Positions 21,435 to 32,959 of a stretch of DNA of 64,000 bases are shown piece after piece (the stretch's first letter is position 1; each line of letters begins with the position of its first letter). The DNA is taken from positions 30,415,013 to 30,479,012 of the forward strand of contig CM043968.1 of NCBI GenBank assembly GCA_014529385.2, read 5' to 3'. The translations under genes and the position numbers were made by a program. Source of the DNA: Adiantum capillus-veneris (Eukaryota > Streptophyta > Polypodiopsida > Polypodiales > Pteridaceae). Below the pieces are notes generated by a model. The model was not told the DNA's origin, made no database searches, and saw only the letters and a list, made by a program, of their open reading frames with translations.

Positions 21435-22910
21435 CGTTCATATTCACATTGATTCGCACATCAAAACCATCCAGCCACTCATCATCAATCGTGACCTCAT
21501 CCTCTGTTAAGGGTTGAATGTGGAGAGTACTGAGGGGTACAACTTGGAGAACAAGTTGTCTTGCAGCTTTTTGTTTTAGAACTCGAATGCGAGCTTCTTT
21601 GTGAGCCTCCTCAATAACTAGTTGTCGTTTAAGCTTCCTTTCCTTGGATGCATCCATTCTCTGCAGAAGTTCATTGGTCAAGGGAAGGTTGTACTTGCAG
21701 AGTCGGCATCCACTAATCCAATTTTCCATGATTTCTTCATCTATAGTGGCTAACTTGACAATCCCACTTGGTGAAACATCTTCAACAACAAAAGGACCAT
21801 GTCCTTTTTTCTTGAACTTGGGTATATGTTGTTTCAGCGAGTAGACTAAGACTAAATCCCCTGGTTTAAAAATTTCGAGTCGTTCTGACAACTCATGTCC
21901 TTTCCATTCCAACTCAGTTGTTGCAACTCTGAGTGTGGGTAATAAAAATTCCATAGGCAATAGTGCATCCAGACCATAAACCAGATTAAAAGGAGTCGTG
22001 CTCAAAGCCATTTTAAAGGAAACTTAATAAGCCCATAAGTCACAGTGAAGATGCATTTCCCAGTCCATTCTGCTTGAACTAACAATTTTGGTTAGTGCAG
22101 AGCTCAATATTTTGTTTGTATGTTCTACTTGACCATTTTCTTGAGGGTAGTAGGGTGTAGATTTGTTATGGATTACCATGAACTCATTTAGTAGATATTC
22201 TATCACCCATTCAGGAAATGAAATCCGTATCACTCACAAGCTCAATAGGAAGTTTGTATCTAGTAAAGATGCATTCATACAATAATGCAATCGTGGTTCT
22301 AGCATCATTCTTCCGGGTGGCTTGTGCCTTAGCCCACTTGGTTAAGTAATGTGTTGCCACAATAATATATTGTGCCTAAGTTTTGTAAGCTGGTGGTTGT
22401 ATTTGACCTACAAAGTCTATACCCCATTTAGCAAATATACGTGCTGCATCATAGGTTGCAGTGGCATGTTCTCGGTGAGTTCACCTCTTAAACATGTAAG
22501 TTATCACGTGAATTCAAATGAATGGGTTTTTTAATTGCCAAAATTTAAAAAAATTAACAGGATTATATTAATAAAAAGGGGTTTTTTAATGATTTTAAAG
22601 AAAAGCCCGTAAGTCTTTGAAGAAAAAGGGGTCATTTTATTACCTTAAGAATGTAAGTAAAGGGTTTTTTTTATACCCTTTGAATGCACGTTATATGAAT
22701 AGTTTCTTAAAGGTGCACCCCCCGAGGGCATGTTATCCATTCTTGTTGGCATCTTTGCTTGTTGACATGCATCGCATCATCGAACAAATTCTTTTGCATT
22801 AGCAAATAAGGTTGGCCACCAAATTTGTACTATCAATATGGCTTTGGCTGTGGTTTCATGAGAGAAGTGACCCCCTGCGTGAGCTTGTTCCATAATAGGA
22901 AGTTACTCCT
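21435..22910 (-). pseudogene. Gypsy integrase with C-terminal tail
   Basis: H2C2 zinc domain at about 22740-22910 (HAGGHFSHETTAKAILIVQIWWPTL...CDAC, with one stop). Core: GIDFVGQIQPP (first Asp, about 22420), LPIELVSD (second Asp, about 22230), and STPYYPQENGQVEHTNKIL (Glu, about 22150). Then LHCDLWAY, TPFNLVYGLDALLPMEF (21990-21940) and a C-terminal part (FKPGDLVLVYS...KFKKKGHGPFVVEDV). An AT-rich block of about 230 bp (22490-22720) separates the zinc domain from the core. A charged tail (MDASKERKLKRQLVIEEAHKEARIR) leads into the second protease-like domain. Integrases of this type insert the cDNA copy. Stops and frameshifts inactivate this one. Confidence 0.85.
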
Positions 22911-23540
22911 CTTCATTGGCACATAGTCTGAGCTATTGACCTTTCCCTCATCGATAGAGCTGGTTTCTAATCATTGTATAGTTGGCTGCCTCAGTTTCTA
23001 TTGCTCTTTTTTGTCTTTTACTCATGTCTTCTGGGAATATTTAGTTAGTCAGATACTCAACCAGGTATGTGCTCTACTCAGGTGTGACTGAAAAGTGGAA
23101 TAACGTGGCATGGGGTATGGCGGCTTTTTATTTACATTATGGCGGTTAATATTTGTAGGGTTTGATCTCGCGCAAAATGTAGCCCAAAGATTGTGGTATG
23201 AGCTTGACTCAATATGCTTCTTGCTCCTCAAGATTGATGCACACATCCTGGTTTTTGCGATACAATCTTCCCGCCAACAATTCATATAGGGCTGATTGCT
23301 CAATCAATTGTGGCATAATAGGAATTGGTATTTGAGAATCCACTTGTGATCTAGTCATTAAAGACACAAGATCTTATGACCATCTTGTAATCATTTCCAC
23401 AGAGGAAAGATACGCACCGGATAAGTCATCATCTACCCCTTTAGGTGCTTCCCCCGTGGTGAGTCTTGACAGTGATCTGTCAAGACTCACCAGCGGACAA
23501 TGATCTGTCCACTGGTGAGTAGTGCCCTTTTTGACCACAA

Positions 23541-24717
23541 CTATGAAGTGATCATAAACCATCTTGCTATTGTACCTGTATTGCATGGCTTATTCACAAA
23601 ATAGAGTAAGGCTAAGTGGTCAACGAAAAAGATAAACTTGTTAGCTAACAAGTTGTGTTGGAATTTCTTAACTAAATACACCATACCAAGACCTTCTCTT
23701 CCCATGGTTGTATAGTTCTGTTTTGCCAGGTTTAATTGTCTACTAGCATAGGAGATAGGAAAATCCATTGTTCCTTCTCCTAACTGGGCTAAGATGCAGC
23801 CAATGACATAGCTTGAAGCATCGATATGTACGTAAAACACTTTGTTCTAGTATGGAGCTTTCAATATTGGTGTTGAGCTCAAGGCTTTCTTAAGCTTTTG
23901 GAAGGACTCCTCACATTCATCAGTCCATTCAAAGTGGGTGATAATGCTATATATAGGCTGAGCAATTATCGCATACATATAGATAAATCTACAATAATAA
24001 CCGCAATGTTCCATATATGCGTGCACTTCTTTTACAGTTGTTGGCCTAGCCATTTCACTGCCACCTTTTCCATGTCTGTGGCTATACTATTTTTTGACAT
24101 AATATGTCCGAGAATTTTGCCTTGTTTAACCATAAAAATGCATTTTTCAGGATTTAAGCAAATCCTATATAGATGGCATTTCTCAAAGACACATCATAAA
24201 TGTTCAAAATGACTTTCTCGTTTGGTGGAGTGCACACAAAGATCATCCATCTATACTTTCAAGAAATTTCATAGATACTCCTTAAAGGCATGGCTCATTA
24301 GCCTCTGGAATGTTGCCGGTGCATTGGTCAATCCAAAAGGCATTAATCGATAATTCTCCACTTCGTGGCAAATGCCATTTTATGTTGGTCCTTGGGATCG
24401 ATAGTTAATTGGTTGTATCTAGAGAAGCCATCCAAAAACCTATAGGCTTCCTTGCTAGCTACTCGTTTCAGCATGTGATCAGTGATGGGAAGAGGATAAT
24501 TATTGCATATGGAGGCGGAGTTCACCTTTTTGAGATTTACACACACTCTAAGTTTTCCATTCTTTTTAGGCACCACTACAATTGGTGATACCCAATCAGT
24601 GTGTTCTATTTCATAGATAAACTCAGCCTCCTTGAGTTTCTCTATCTCTTCCTTGATTTTTTTTGGCAAAGGTCTCATTACAGGTGTATGGTCTCTCTCT
24701 GCTTGGCTTAGCATCAT
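23541..24717 (-). pseudogene. Gypsy reverse transcriptase and RNase H
   Basis: RT fingers and palm from 24717: HTDWVSPIVVVPKKNGKLRV, FLDGFSRYNQLTIDPKDQHK, then about 24310-24230 MPFGLTNAPATFQRLM and MDDLCVHSTKRESHFEHL (catalytic Asp pair). Connection at 24053-23850 (HAYMEHCGYYCRFIYMYAIIAQPIY). RNase H at 23840-23541 (FYVHIDASSYVIGCILAQ; YASRQLNLAKQNYTT; GLGMVYLVKKFQHNLLANKF; FFVDHLALLYFVNKP). The order and spacing are those of plant Ty3/gypsy elements. Several frame breaks separate the blocks. Confidence 0.9.
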
Positions 24718-25841
24718 CTCTCATAGGGATAGTGTGTTGGCATATGGCAGGATCCACCCCTTTGAGATATTTATAAGACCATGCAAACACATCCCTGTAT
24801 TCTTTTAATGTCCTTATGAGAACCTCCTCTTCTTCTTGTGACAGATCCTTGGCTATGTATGCCGGTTTTGGCTCGTCTCTAGGCTCTGCGAGGTCAATTT
24901 GTTTGGTGTTTTCTAGCCCTTCATTGGACTTCCCCGGTTCTATTGATTGTCATAAGGGTTGCTCTACAATGATCCTGTGATATTGTAAAGTGTATTTACC
25001 TGATTCCATTTCCGTGGTCCATACTTCTTTCAAGGTTCATTTTAGTTCTTTGTATTTTTCTTTTTGCTCCTTCTTTGTCATCGGCAGAGGTTCTTTCCCT
25101 TTGATTTTATCTGGCTTAATCGACCTTGGTTTTGTTTGGTTTTGTATATTTGCATGCTCTACATTTGGATATCTTCTAGCTATCTTGTCTTTTATGTAGT
25201 CTGCTACATTTACTTTTATCAAGAATTGAGTCTTGGTTTCCAATAGCCGTGTTGTAGTTTTGTTTCCTAAGTTATGGTCTTTTTTATGGATATTTTTGTT
25301 GGCGTCTTTGGTGTTGGTTTGGAAACTCAAAAGATCTTTCTTCCCCTCTTGTGAGTAGAAGCTTGGGTCTCACCTGCTCCTTCTTGGAGTTTGATCCCTC
25401 TGTTGTAATTGGTTCTTCTTCCCACTCGTTCGTAGCATCATAATAGTGATCTGAGAAGACCTATTGCTCCTTGATCATCTCAATAGATACCATTTGAATT
25501 GGGACTATATCATAGCCCTCTGTCACAAAAGTGTGTAGGTGTAGATTCATTAATACATACATCCATGGTGGCCAAGATCTAAGTCCATTCAAAGGGTTCA
25601 AACAAATGTTCAAGGAATGGTTCTGGTATGTAATTTGTACCATTTACATCTCTTTCCAAAAAGCAGTCTCCCTTTTGTAAACTACCAGATTGAGAAGCCC
25701 CACACATCCAAATTGGAGTGTTTTTATGTATCCATGACGGTAGTTCAATTTTTGCACAAGTTTTAGGGTCCAATTCTTGTATTGGTGTCCTCATGACGTC
25801 CTTGTAAGAATGGTCTTTCAAGTTCACTTGAGTGACTATCC

Positions 25842-26115
25842 CTAGAGAAATTCGTTGCCCCAATCTTCAATTAAGTGTATCTGTCTCATGAACGGTCTTC
25901 CCAAGATGATTTCATAATTGAGTTTCTTCCCAAAGTCTACAATGGAAAAAGTGTACTGATAGTCAATCCCACAGGAGGTGACTATCACATTCTCTAGTAG
26001 GCCCATTGGTTTCTCTATGTGTCCATCTTCCAATTCCAGTTTCACTCTTGTTTGCTTTCCCCAAGCTTCCTAAACAGCTTTGGTTGTTATGTCTATGTCT
26101 GATCCACTATCTAGA
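25842..26115 (-). pseudogene. Gypsy aspartic protease (retropepsin)
   Basis: Active-site block AILDSGSDID at about 26127-26095 on the - strand, then MKLELEDGHIEKPMGLLENVIVTS and the C-terminal LNYEIILGRPFMRQIHLIEDWGNEF. It lies between gag and RT as expected and matures the polyprotein in family members. A stop after ITTKAV breaks the frame. Confidence 0.85.
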
Positions 26116-27403
26116 ATAGCCATAGTTGTTACATCATTGTATTATACTGGAAGGGTTGTGCTCCCCTCAGTCCCTTCACAGTAGTCTCCGACCTTATTCA
26201 TAGGTACTGACTTGATAAGTCTAGTATGTATCTCTTCATTTTGCAATTTTTCTAAGTTCATTTGAGATGCTCCTTTTAATCCCATTATTCCCATGCTAGT
26301 TTGTCTACCTCCCCATAGGTGTGGTCTCAATTTCAACAGCTCACCCAAAGTGATTGTGCACTAAATTGGTGTCGACATATGGATTGTAGATTAGCCACAT
26401 CCAAAGTCTGTCTTGGCCTTTCTAGTTTTGTTGTTTTGTAGACCATTGACTTCTCTTTATTCTTGACTAAGTAAAATGGTAGTGTTTGCAAGGTTTCAGC
26501 TTTTGTAGAGTCTGACTGTTCTAATCCCCAATCTTCATACAACGAATGTTCATCTAGTTTTATGGATGGTTTGTCAAACTGAACTTCTTTGATTGGTATG
26601 GATTGTAGAGTCAAGCTCCCATCTTTCACTTCCCTAACTCGTTTCCACAGATAGTTTGGCCAATCGTCCTCGACTATTGGCACCCCATCCATCCTTCTTC
26701 AATATCAGGAGCTTCCAGTTTAGGTGGTTGTATTTCATCGTTTTCCCAGTTTTTTGACCCTTCCTTTTCTTGAGCTTTTTCACTTAGGGTTTTGGTCTCG
26801 ACTTTTACCAGTTCTCCCATAACTTCCTGATGAGGATTATGTTTTTCCACCAGGGTTTGCTTGATTTGCACCAGGTTTCTATAAGCTTCTAATTTAGTTG
26901 CTTTCATTTCAGGCGTTGGATAGTTTCTCCATTGGTTTTCCAATGTTTGCTCGGCTTTTAGCCTAGCTTGGAAATCTTGCAAAGCTGCATTGATTGGTTC
27001 ATAAATTTTATCAACCAGAACGGATCCAACCAATTTTGGTTCAGGTTCCTTAAAATCTATTGAAGAAGTCTGCATTTTTTCTTCCGTCTCCTTCCGTTTC
27101 TTCCCTTCGATCTCTAATTGCTATTTTGTCTTGAGTTTGTATCTTTTGTGTCTTTCTTTCTTAGAGTTTTTGGAGAAATTGCTGGATTTATCTGATTTGT
27201 TTGCATTTTTCTTTTTGTTTTGCTTGCTTTGTGCTCTAATCATCACTTGAGCAAGAATTATCAATTCCCCTTCTGATGAACTACTCGGCACCACTTGAAC
27301 TATGTTTAAGGTAGTTTTTCCTTTGTTTGTCGGATTCCTAGGGCCATACCAGAAAAGTATCCACCCTTGCATCCACACGATCCATAATATGCCTATATAG
27401 ACC

Positions 27404-29921
27404 TCACATTCTTATCCGGTTTAGGACAATCATTTTTCCAATGGTCATCCTCTCCACAGTTGCAACAATTTTAACTTTTTGGCTTGGGCATTGGCTTGAC
27501 CATAGGTGGTCTCGCCCGTGGTTTGCAATAAAATAAATAGGTGTTGTATCAGTGGGTGCTTGACACATCGGCTCGATAGGGATTGGAGTAGGTTGGTTAT
27601 ACCACTCTTCTTGACTACACGGTTGCAACAATTTTAACTTTTTGGCTTGGGCATTGGCTTGACCATAGGTGGTCTCACCCTTGGTTTGCAATAAAATAAA
27701 TAGGTGTTGTATCAATGGGTGCTTGACACATTGGCTCGATAGGGATTGGAGTAGGTTGGCTACTCCATTGTTACTGAAGTAGTCTCAAGATATGGAGTAA
27801 TGGGTACTAGTAAATGTTCCTCCGTTTGTTCCTCAGACACCATGTACATGATCGGTATAGATCTATTCCCTCAAAGTGGCATTTGTTGATCCAACACTGA
27901 TTGTGGTCGCTCCACATTCATGGTGATCTTTGCATGGGTGCCATATTGGGTGGTATCTATACATGGGTTTCCTTTGTGGCCTCATTGTGGCCTCATTGTC
28001 ACATATTGTACATTTCCATCATATTGAGGCTTGTAGTAGCACTTGTTTGTCTCATGATTTGTCCATTTTCCTTCAATGGTGCACCATTTTTAACTACCTT
28101 TGTTGTTCATAGGTTGTCCCTGATTTGGTCCCTGCATTGGGCCTCGCATCGACATCCTTTGCATGTTGATCATCATATCGTTCATGCATTTAAGCATGTC
28201 CTCTATCGCATTGGTATGAGCTGCATCTGCTAATCCTACTTGTGCTAGCATAGTGGATGTGTTTCGCTCGATTTTTGTATCTTTGTATTTGATTTCCTGA
28301 TTGAAGATATCACAATTATCACTCAAGTCAATTGCATCGAGAATGCATGCTTCCCAAGTCATGTTTTTTTTTGCTATACAAAATAGCATACAGATCTTTG
28401 TTTAATAGCCCCTCTAGAAATAGTGAGACTAGTATTTTCTTGGTTGGAATCTCCAACTTTGGGCATCTGCCGATGCACTGCCTCATTCGACTCCGCTATC
28501 TCTGATAGTTTCTTTTTATTTCTATTTGAAACTATTATTAGATTTGTGCAACGATACTATGCTTTATTCCTATTTTAGAACAAGTAGCAAAAAATCTTAT
28601 GGCCAAAGTCGGAAAATCAGTTATTGATAGAACATGTATGGTTTGGAACCAAGTCAAGGCTTTATCCTCCAAGGTCATCCTAAATTCTTTAAACTGTGTA
28701 TGGAAATCAGCTCTCAAAACCTATCTAAAGTTGGTCAAATGGTCATATGGGTCCCCTGTCCCGCAATATTTTTTAATCCACTTTTGAAAATCTACTGGTC
28801 TTACTCTATGATTGTGTTCAACACCCACTCTCTCCCTTCTAGTCGGTGTTTCTCCCATTAATCCCTCAAACCAACTGTTTGGTAAGTGTGACTCATGTGG
28901 ACCTCTTCTTGTTCTCATGTCAGTCATTCCTCCCCTGTTTATAGGTGGTTTCTGCCTTTCTTTCTCTATTGGCATCATTGACATGGCTACTCCTTGCTAT
29001 GCTTCCTTGTTGATTGGTCATGCTATCATAAGTTCTAGCATTTGGATCCACATATCGATCGATTTCCTGTACAGTTCCCATAATCACTTCACGGATTAAG
29101 TATCCATGGTACTTGGTTTGTTCAATCTCTTTTGGAGTCATCATGACAAAATTATTGTTGTAACAATCTCTAAAGAGATGAGCGGGAAGCTCTGCTAATC
29201 CCTTTTTCGTAATTTTGAAAATGTACACAATTTTCAAGGGTGTTAGTTGTCCTAATCTAGCATGGGTAGTCCATACCAAATCCGTAATTTTTTTTTCTTC
29301 CTAGCAATAAACTACAGGTCTTGGGTTACCAGTGGGGATGCGTTTTAATGGTTTAGCATCTATTAACTCATACCCTTCTAATTCTAACACCAAAGGTCCC
29401 TCCTTTACATCCTTATCTAGTATTAGAGTGTCAACCTCTAATCCCCATTTATCCACTGAATCAAGGTCTTGTATCTTGTGATATTGTACTCCATTTTGGT
29501 CTACATATAGGTCGTCTTGTTTGTTTTCCCTAACCTCCTCTTCAACGTCTATCCTCACTAAAAAATCCTCATTTGGGTCCAAATAAATATGGGCTTCGTA
29601 CTTACTGGTGTTGAAGAAAGTCAAGATGTTCTTGAACTTGAGAGAGGCCCCAATTCTTGATTGTGTCAAAAAAGAAGACATATATGAACTTGAATTGGAG
29701 AAAGTGTTTGGTACTTCTTCTGAAATAGTTTTTAATGGTATCCCTTGATTTACGCTCTCTTCTATGGACGCTCTGCTCCTATCATCTCCTAACTCAATCG
29801 AGTTTCCCAAAACTCTACCAGATCTTAGGTTCATATATGGATTCCCACAACTTAATTGAACTGATACTTCAAACCTAGAAGGTCCAAATGTTTCCAAAAT
29901 CAAATGGAGTAGTCTAATCAA
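27404..29921 (-). pseudogene. Gypsy gag region
   Basis: The first frame, 29921-29301, is an acidic N-terminal part (MIRLLHLILETFGPSRFEV...). Next come 29279-28920 (FVMMTPKEIEQTKYHGYL, YDSMTNQQGS) and the capsid-like core block FQKWIKKYCGTGDPYDHLTNFR at about 28790-28721, a typical plant gag signature. A zinc knuckle C-x2-C-x4-H-x4-C (CCNCGEDDHWKNDC) is readable at about 27475-27430 on the - strand. In between, 28389-28090 is Met/Asn/Gln-rich (MLKCMNDMMINMQRMSMRG). 26000-27100 holds further degraded gag-to-protease linker with acidic and charged stretches. Frames are broken repeatedly. Confidence 0.75.
27460..27758. repeat. 163-bp-period tandem duplication in gag
   Basis: The segment starting TTGCAACAATTTTAACTTTT near 27460 recurs near 27623 with a few changes. 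The copies run about 135 bp each and cover the region next to the zinc knuckle; only the copy at 27430-27475 has the full knuckle. Confidence 0.88.
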
Positions 29922-29980
29922 GTTGGTCTACCACCTTGCAAGTTCAGTTGTACCATGTCAGTTCCAAAAAAACCCTTGTC

Positions 29981-30002
29981 TATCTTCAGTGCACCTAAGA
30001 TA
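29981..30002. repeat. 22-bp palindrome, copy 5, in the 5' leader
   Basis: TATCTTCAGT..ACCTAAGATA, the same family as the four sites at 18.4-19.4 kb but in the leader between primer site and gag. A decayed sixth copy may lie at about 30024-30042. Confidence 0.85.
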
Positions 30003-30365
30003 GATTTGACAATTTTTTGGTTTTCTTCAATGCATCTTACATCAGATGAAATCCAGATGGTTTTCTACTTACCCTACTCCTACTAAACAAGAAAAAAAAA
30101 TACAAAAGGTAAAAAGTTCAACCTTCAGTCTGGAATCCCTACTCTCTACTTAGGTGATGCCCTTACCGACCACTAGCTTGTCTCAAAGAGTCTCTAACTA
30201 ATCAGTCCTACTAAACTAAAGCTCTTGAGGTCCTTATTGAGTATCTCTACTCTCAAGTACCTCTTAGCCGTGATAAAGCCAAAAAAATTACTCTAGCTAA
30301 AACTAGAGGAAGTAATGGAAATTTAAGTAAATATTTTGGGTTTTTCTCTAGTCTAGGTTGCCTCA

Positions 30366-30386
30366 TCCCCGAAAACGGCACCAAAA
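30366..30386 (-). promoter_or_regulatory. Gypsy primer-binding site
   Basis: The complement reads TTTTGGTGCCGTTTTCGGGG directly inside the 5' LTR. This resembles the TTTGGCGCCGTTGCCGGGGA site seen next to LTRs of Athila/Tat-type plant elements, thought to pair with tRNA-Asp; that assignment is from memory. Confidence 0.75.
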
Positions 30387-30764
30387 TGTCGGCCAGCTAC
30401 CAAGCCTCACCATATTGATGCTAGCAAAGAGAGAACCACAGACATAAGAATGTCAATCCGTGGGACGTAGCTAACTTGCCTAGTGCATGGAAAGTTGGCT
30501 TTTATACCTTAGCCAAAGTTCATAGAATGGATTCCTAGCTATTTGGGCTCAATACAAAGCTTAAAAACTGCATATTTTTACAAACTTGGAGGTCTTCAAC
30601 CCCTCTAGACTCATTGGCAATCAATAATATTACAATGGATTTGGAATTTTTGGGATTTTTTTAGTGATACAAAGGGATTTGATAAAGTCAATAGGCTTTA
30701 AAAAATGAGTGGCGTCCCTTTTGAGGCTCTTTCTCTGGCTCTTGTTATAGCTGAGCGGCTAACG
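30387..30764 (-). repeat. Gypsy 5' LTR, internally deleted (378 bp)
   Basis: Matches both ends of the 948-bp LTR at 14018-14965 but lacks its central part after AGTGCATGGA. The outer end reads GGCTAACG (CA changed to CG) and is followed by the GGTAG duplication. Confidence 0.9.
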
Positions 30765-30841
30765 GGTAGTTGAAGGTGTAGATGTCTCTTGTGCATGGGC
30801 CAACTTGTACACTGTAAAAGCAACAATTCGTGCTCTTTCTT

Positions 30842-30844
<3 letters not shown>

Positions 30845-30916
<72 letters not shown>
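30845..30916. repeat. (CT)n(CA)n microsatellite at the left edge of the Penelope-like element
   Basis: CT repeats run into CA repeats (about 30879-30916). The left terminal repeat of the element starts right after the last CA. Confidence 0.95.
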
Positions 30917-30920
<4 letters not shown>

Positions 30921-32166
30921 TACATGAGTTATTTCACTTGACTCGGCTCTTAAATTGAAAAAAAAAAGCCTGGCTGATTTTTTTAAAAAAATGGGATCCC
31001 TTCATCTACATCTCAATTAAGCCGTCAATACATGATCACACAAACAACTATCACAGTAAAAACATGTGTTTGGACCCTCGGCTAAAGGAAGGATACGAGT
31101 CGCCAAGACTACCCATACTCCCGGGTGCGAGGTGTGCTGTTAAAATATCCTCTTAGTGGATGGCCATAACTACGATACAAATAAATCTTATGAGGAGGTA
31201 AGAACTGAGCTATCAGGTATAACGACTCTGAAAACCTTACTTCAGTGAATGTTCTATGTAATAATACGGGGCCCTAGACCCAGAGCCTCAGTTACCATCG
31301 CCAAACGAATATTGTTTCTGAAATGCCCGCAACCCCAAAGGGTCACTCGCGTCACTCGGTCCTGATATGTCCGCCACTTAGTTTGGGAAACATCAGTTTC
31401 CAATTACAGAAATAGATGACGTTCATAACGGAGTAAGGTTGATCTTTGAGTAGATTCGCTTGACAAAAGAAGATGTGCAGTTTCTATGGCAAAAACCTGG
31501 TCGTGACTGTAAGCCATAATATGTTAGATACACCTGAGGAACAAATAAGCTTGTGATGTTACTCTGGACTCGGTTTTGTAAAAATAACACATGTCTTTTA
31601 TAGACCCACTTTTTGACTCTTAAACCAAATTAGAACTTATAAAGAGTACCCGCAATTGACTTCTCTAAATAAGACTAACACACACCATTGAGATCGGTGC
31701 ATGTATACTGTATGACATAAGCTCACTTTATAGTTTTGTCGAATAACGGGGTATGTAGTATCACCCAGGGCTAGGTACAATAAACGTGCAACGAATTACG
31801 AACCGGGTATTGAACATGTGAATGGAGTATTATATGCTACCAGGGTAAAAAATGGGGGTAGTATGACGTGTCCTTGCAATTTACTTAACTCTATCTCTAC
31901 ATTATACTCAAAAGCAATGATCTGTAGCATTTAGGTTTCTTTGCATTAAATTTTTGTGCTTCCTATTGCACGCTACCGCTTGTGTATTGGAGGAAGGGTC
32001 TGCAGCAGGCGTATAGTGTATCGAATATTGCGCGACATAGCCTGTAACTTCTGGATCTTTGGCTGGAGTAATCCCTGAGAATAAGGCCATAGTGGTGACC
32101 TCTATTGGGGGAAACCCATCCGACTCTGTGTCTATGGTGTGTCTTCTACAGATGGGCATCATCAAG

Positions 32167-32174
32167 TATAAAAA
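32167..32174 (+). promoter_or_regulatory. TATA box in left pseudo-LTR
   Basis: TATAAAAA, conserved at 45422-45429 in the right copy. Just downstream (about 32180-32197) is a perfect stem-loop GTGAGTA-CTCA-TACTCAC, and 108 bp downstream is the ATG of the conserved small ORF. This is the expected layout of an element promoter. Confidence 0.6.
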
Positions 32175-32281
32175 CATCTCAAGGTGAGTACTCATACTCA
32201 CTTAGCATTGTGCTCTGTTAACACATGTGTGTGCGTTCAAAACTGTGTGAGTTCGAATCTATTGAATATTGAGAGCTCAAC

Positions 32282-32428
32282 ATGTCGAAAAAGACTGGAA
32301 AGGGGATTGTGGATGCTTCTTCGTCTCCTAATCTACAGGTTAAACAAAGTTTTTTTGCTCTCAAGACTGTTGAAAGAAACTATGAGCCGAAATTTGTGGC
32401 TTTGTTGAAAGCACTTGAATCTCAGTAA
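32282..32428 (+). CDS. Conserved 48-residue ORF, possible first exon of ORF1
   Basis: Begins MSKKTGKGIVDASSSPNLQ and ends ..VALLKALESQ. The right pseudo-LTR has the same frame at 45537-45683 with only a few substitutions and no indels. After SPNLQ the DNA reads CAG|GTTAAA, a plausible splice donor, and 35018 has TTTTACCAG|GTTGTGGGA, a plausible acceptor in matching phase that opens into VVGKLTARIKVCSDPEK. It may therefore be the first exon of the gag-like ORF1 with a 2.7-kb intron. Lysine-rich start; no known domain. Confidence 0.4.
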   Translation: MSKKTGKGIVDASSSPNLQVKQSFFALKTVERNYEPKFVALLKALESQ

Positions 32429-32959
32429 AATGTAAAGCTGTGTAAAACCATTAATTAGGCTCTGTTTTTTTTTTTTAATAAACCAAGTTCTGGAAACTGT
32501 CTCTTCCTGGTTACGAGAAGAAATGTGAATGGCTCATTTAAAACTAAGAACTACCAGGTTTTGTTATGATTGATGGAAGTAATGAGTCTGATTTCCGTAA
32601 AATATGCTGTAAAACTGGTTTTTTTGAGGAAAAATCTGTCCTTAAATTTTTTTTAAAAAGGACTGCCAGGTCTGAAAGTTATCTTAACATATGGCTACAT
32701 TGAATATAGGATGGTGTGGTATCTAAAGGGAAATGGTTGTATATATGGTTGAGGATGCTATTTTTTGTAAAATAGCTACTCAATAGGTGTAATGTACTTA
32801 TGAAAGGGATACTGCAGGTCTCGTAAAAAACCAGAAATTCACAAGAAATGAGATGTAATGGTCTTATAAGATTGGTAGGATATTTTGGTTAGTTGTAATA
32901 CTACAGGTTTGAGGTACTTTGGGTAAGTGGACAGACCCTAGAATGATTCGTTTTCTAGT

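Larger units (their letters stand above)
14018..30764 (-). mobile_element. Ty3/gypsy LTR retrotransposon, 16.7 kb
   Basis: Complete but decayed element in reverse orientation. It is bounded by LTRs at 14018-14965 and 30387-30764 and flanked by a perfect 5-bp duplication GGTAG (14013-14017 and 30765-30769). Next to the 5' LTR (right side) lies a GGTGCCG...GGGGA primer-binding site; next to the 3' LTR is a purine tract. Reading the - strand the order is gag, protease, RT, RNase H, integrase, a second protease-like domain, a non-coding stretch with palindromes, and a coiled-coil ORF. The PR-RT-RH-IN order defines Ty3/gypsy. The size, the primer site and the 3' extra region resemble Athila/Tat-type plant elements, but the exact lineage needs a tree. 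Confidence 0.92.

Noticed and set aside
32184-32408. 74-residue + strand frame present in both pseudo-LTRs (also 45439-45663)
   Set aside because: Overlaps the better supported 48-residue frame starting at 32282 and the TATA-proximal region; Cys/Leu-rich with no motif.
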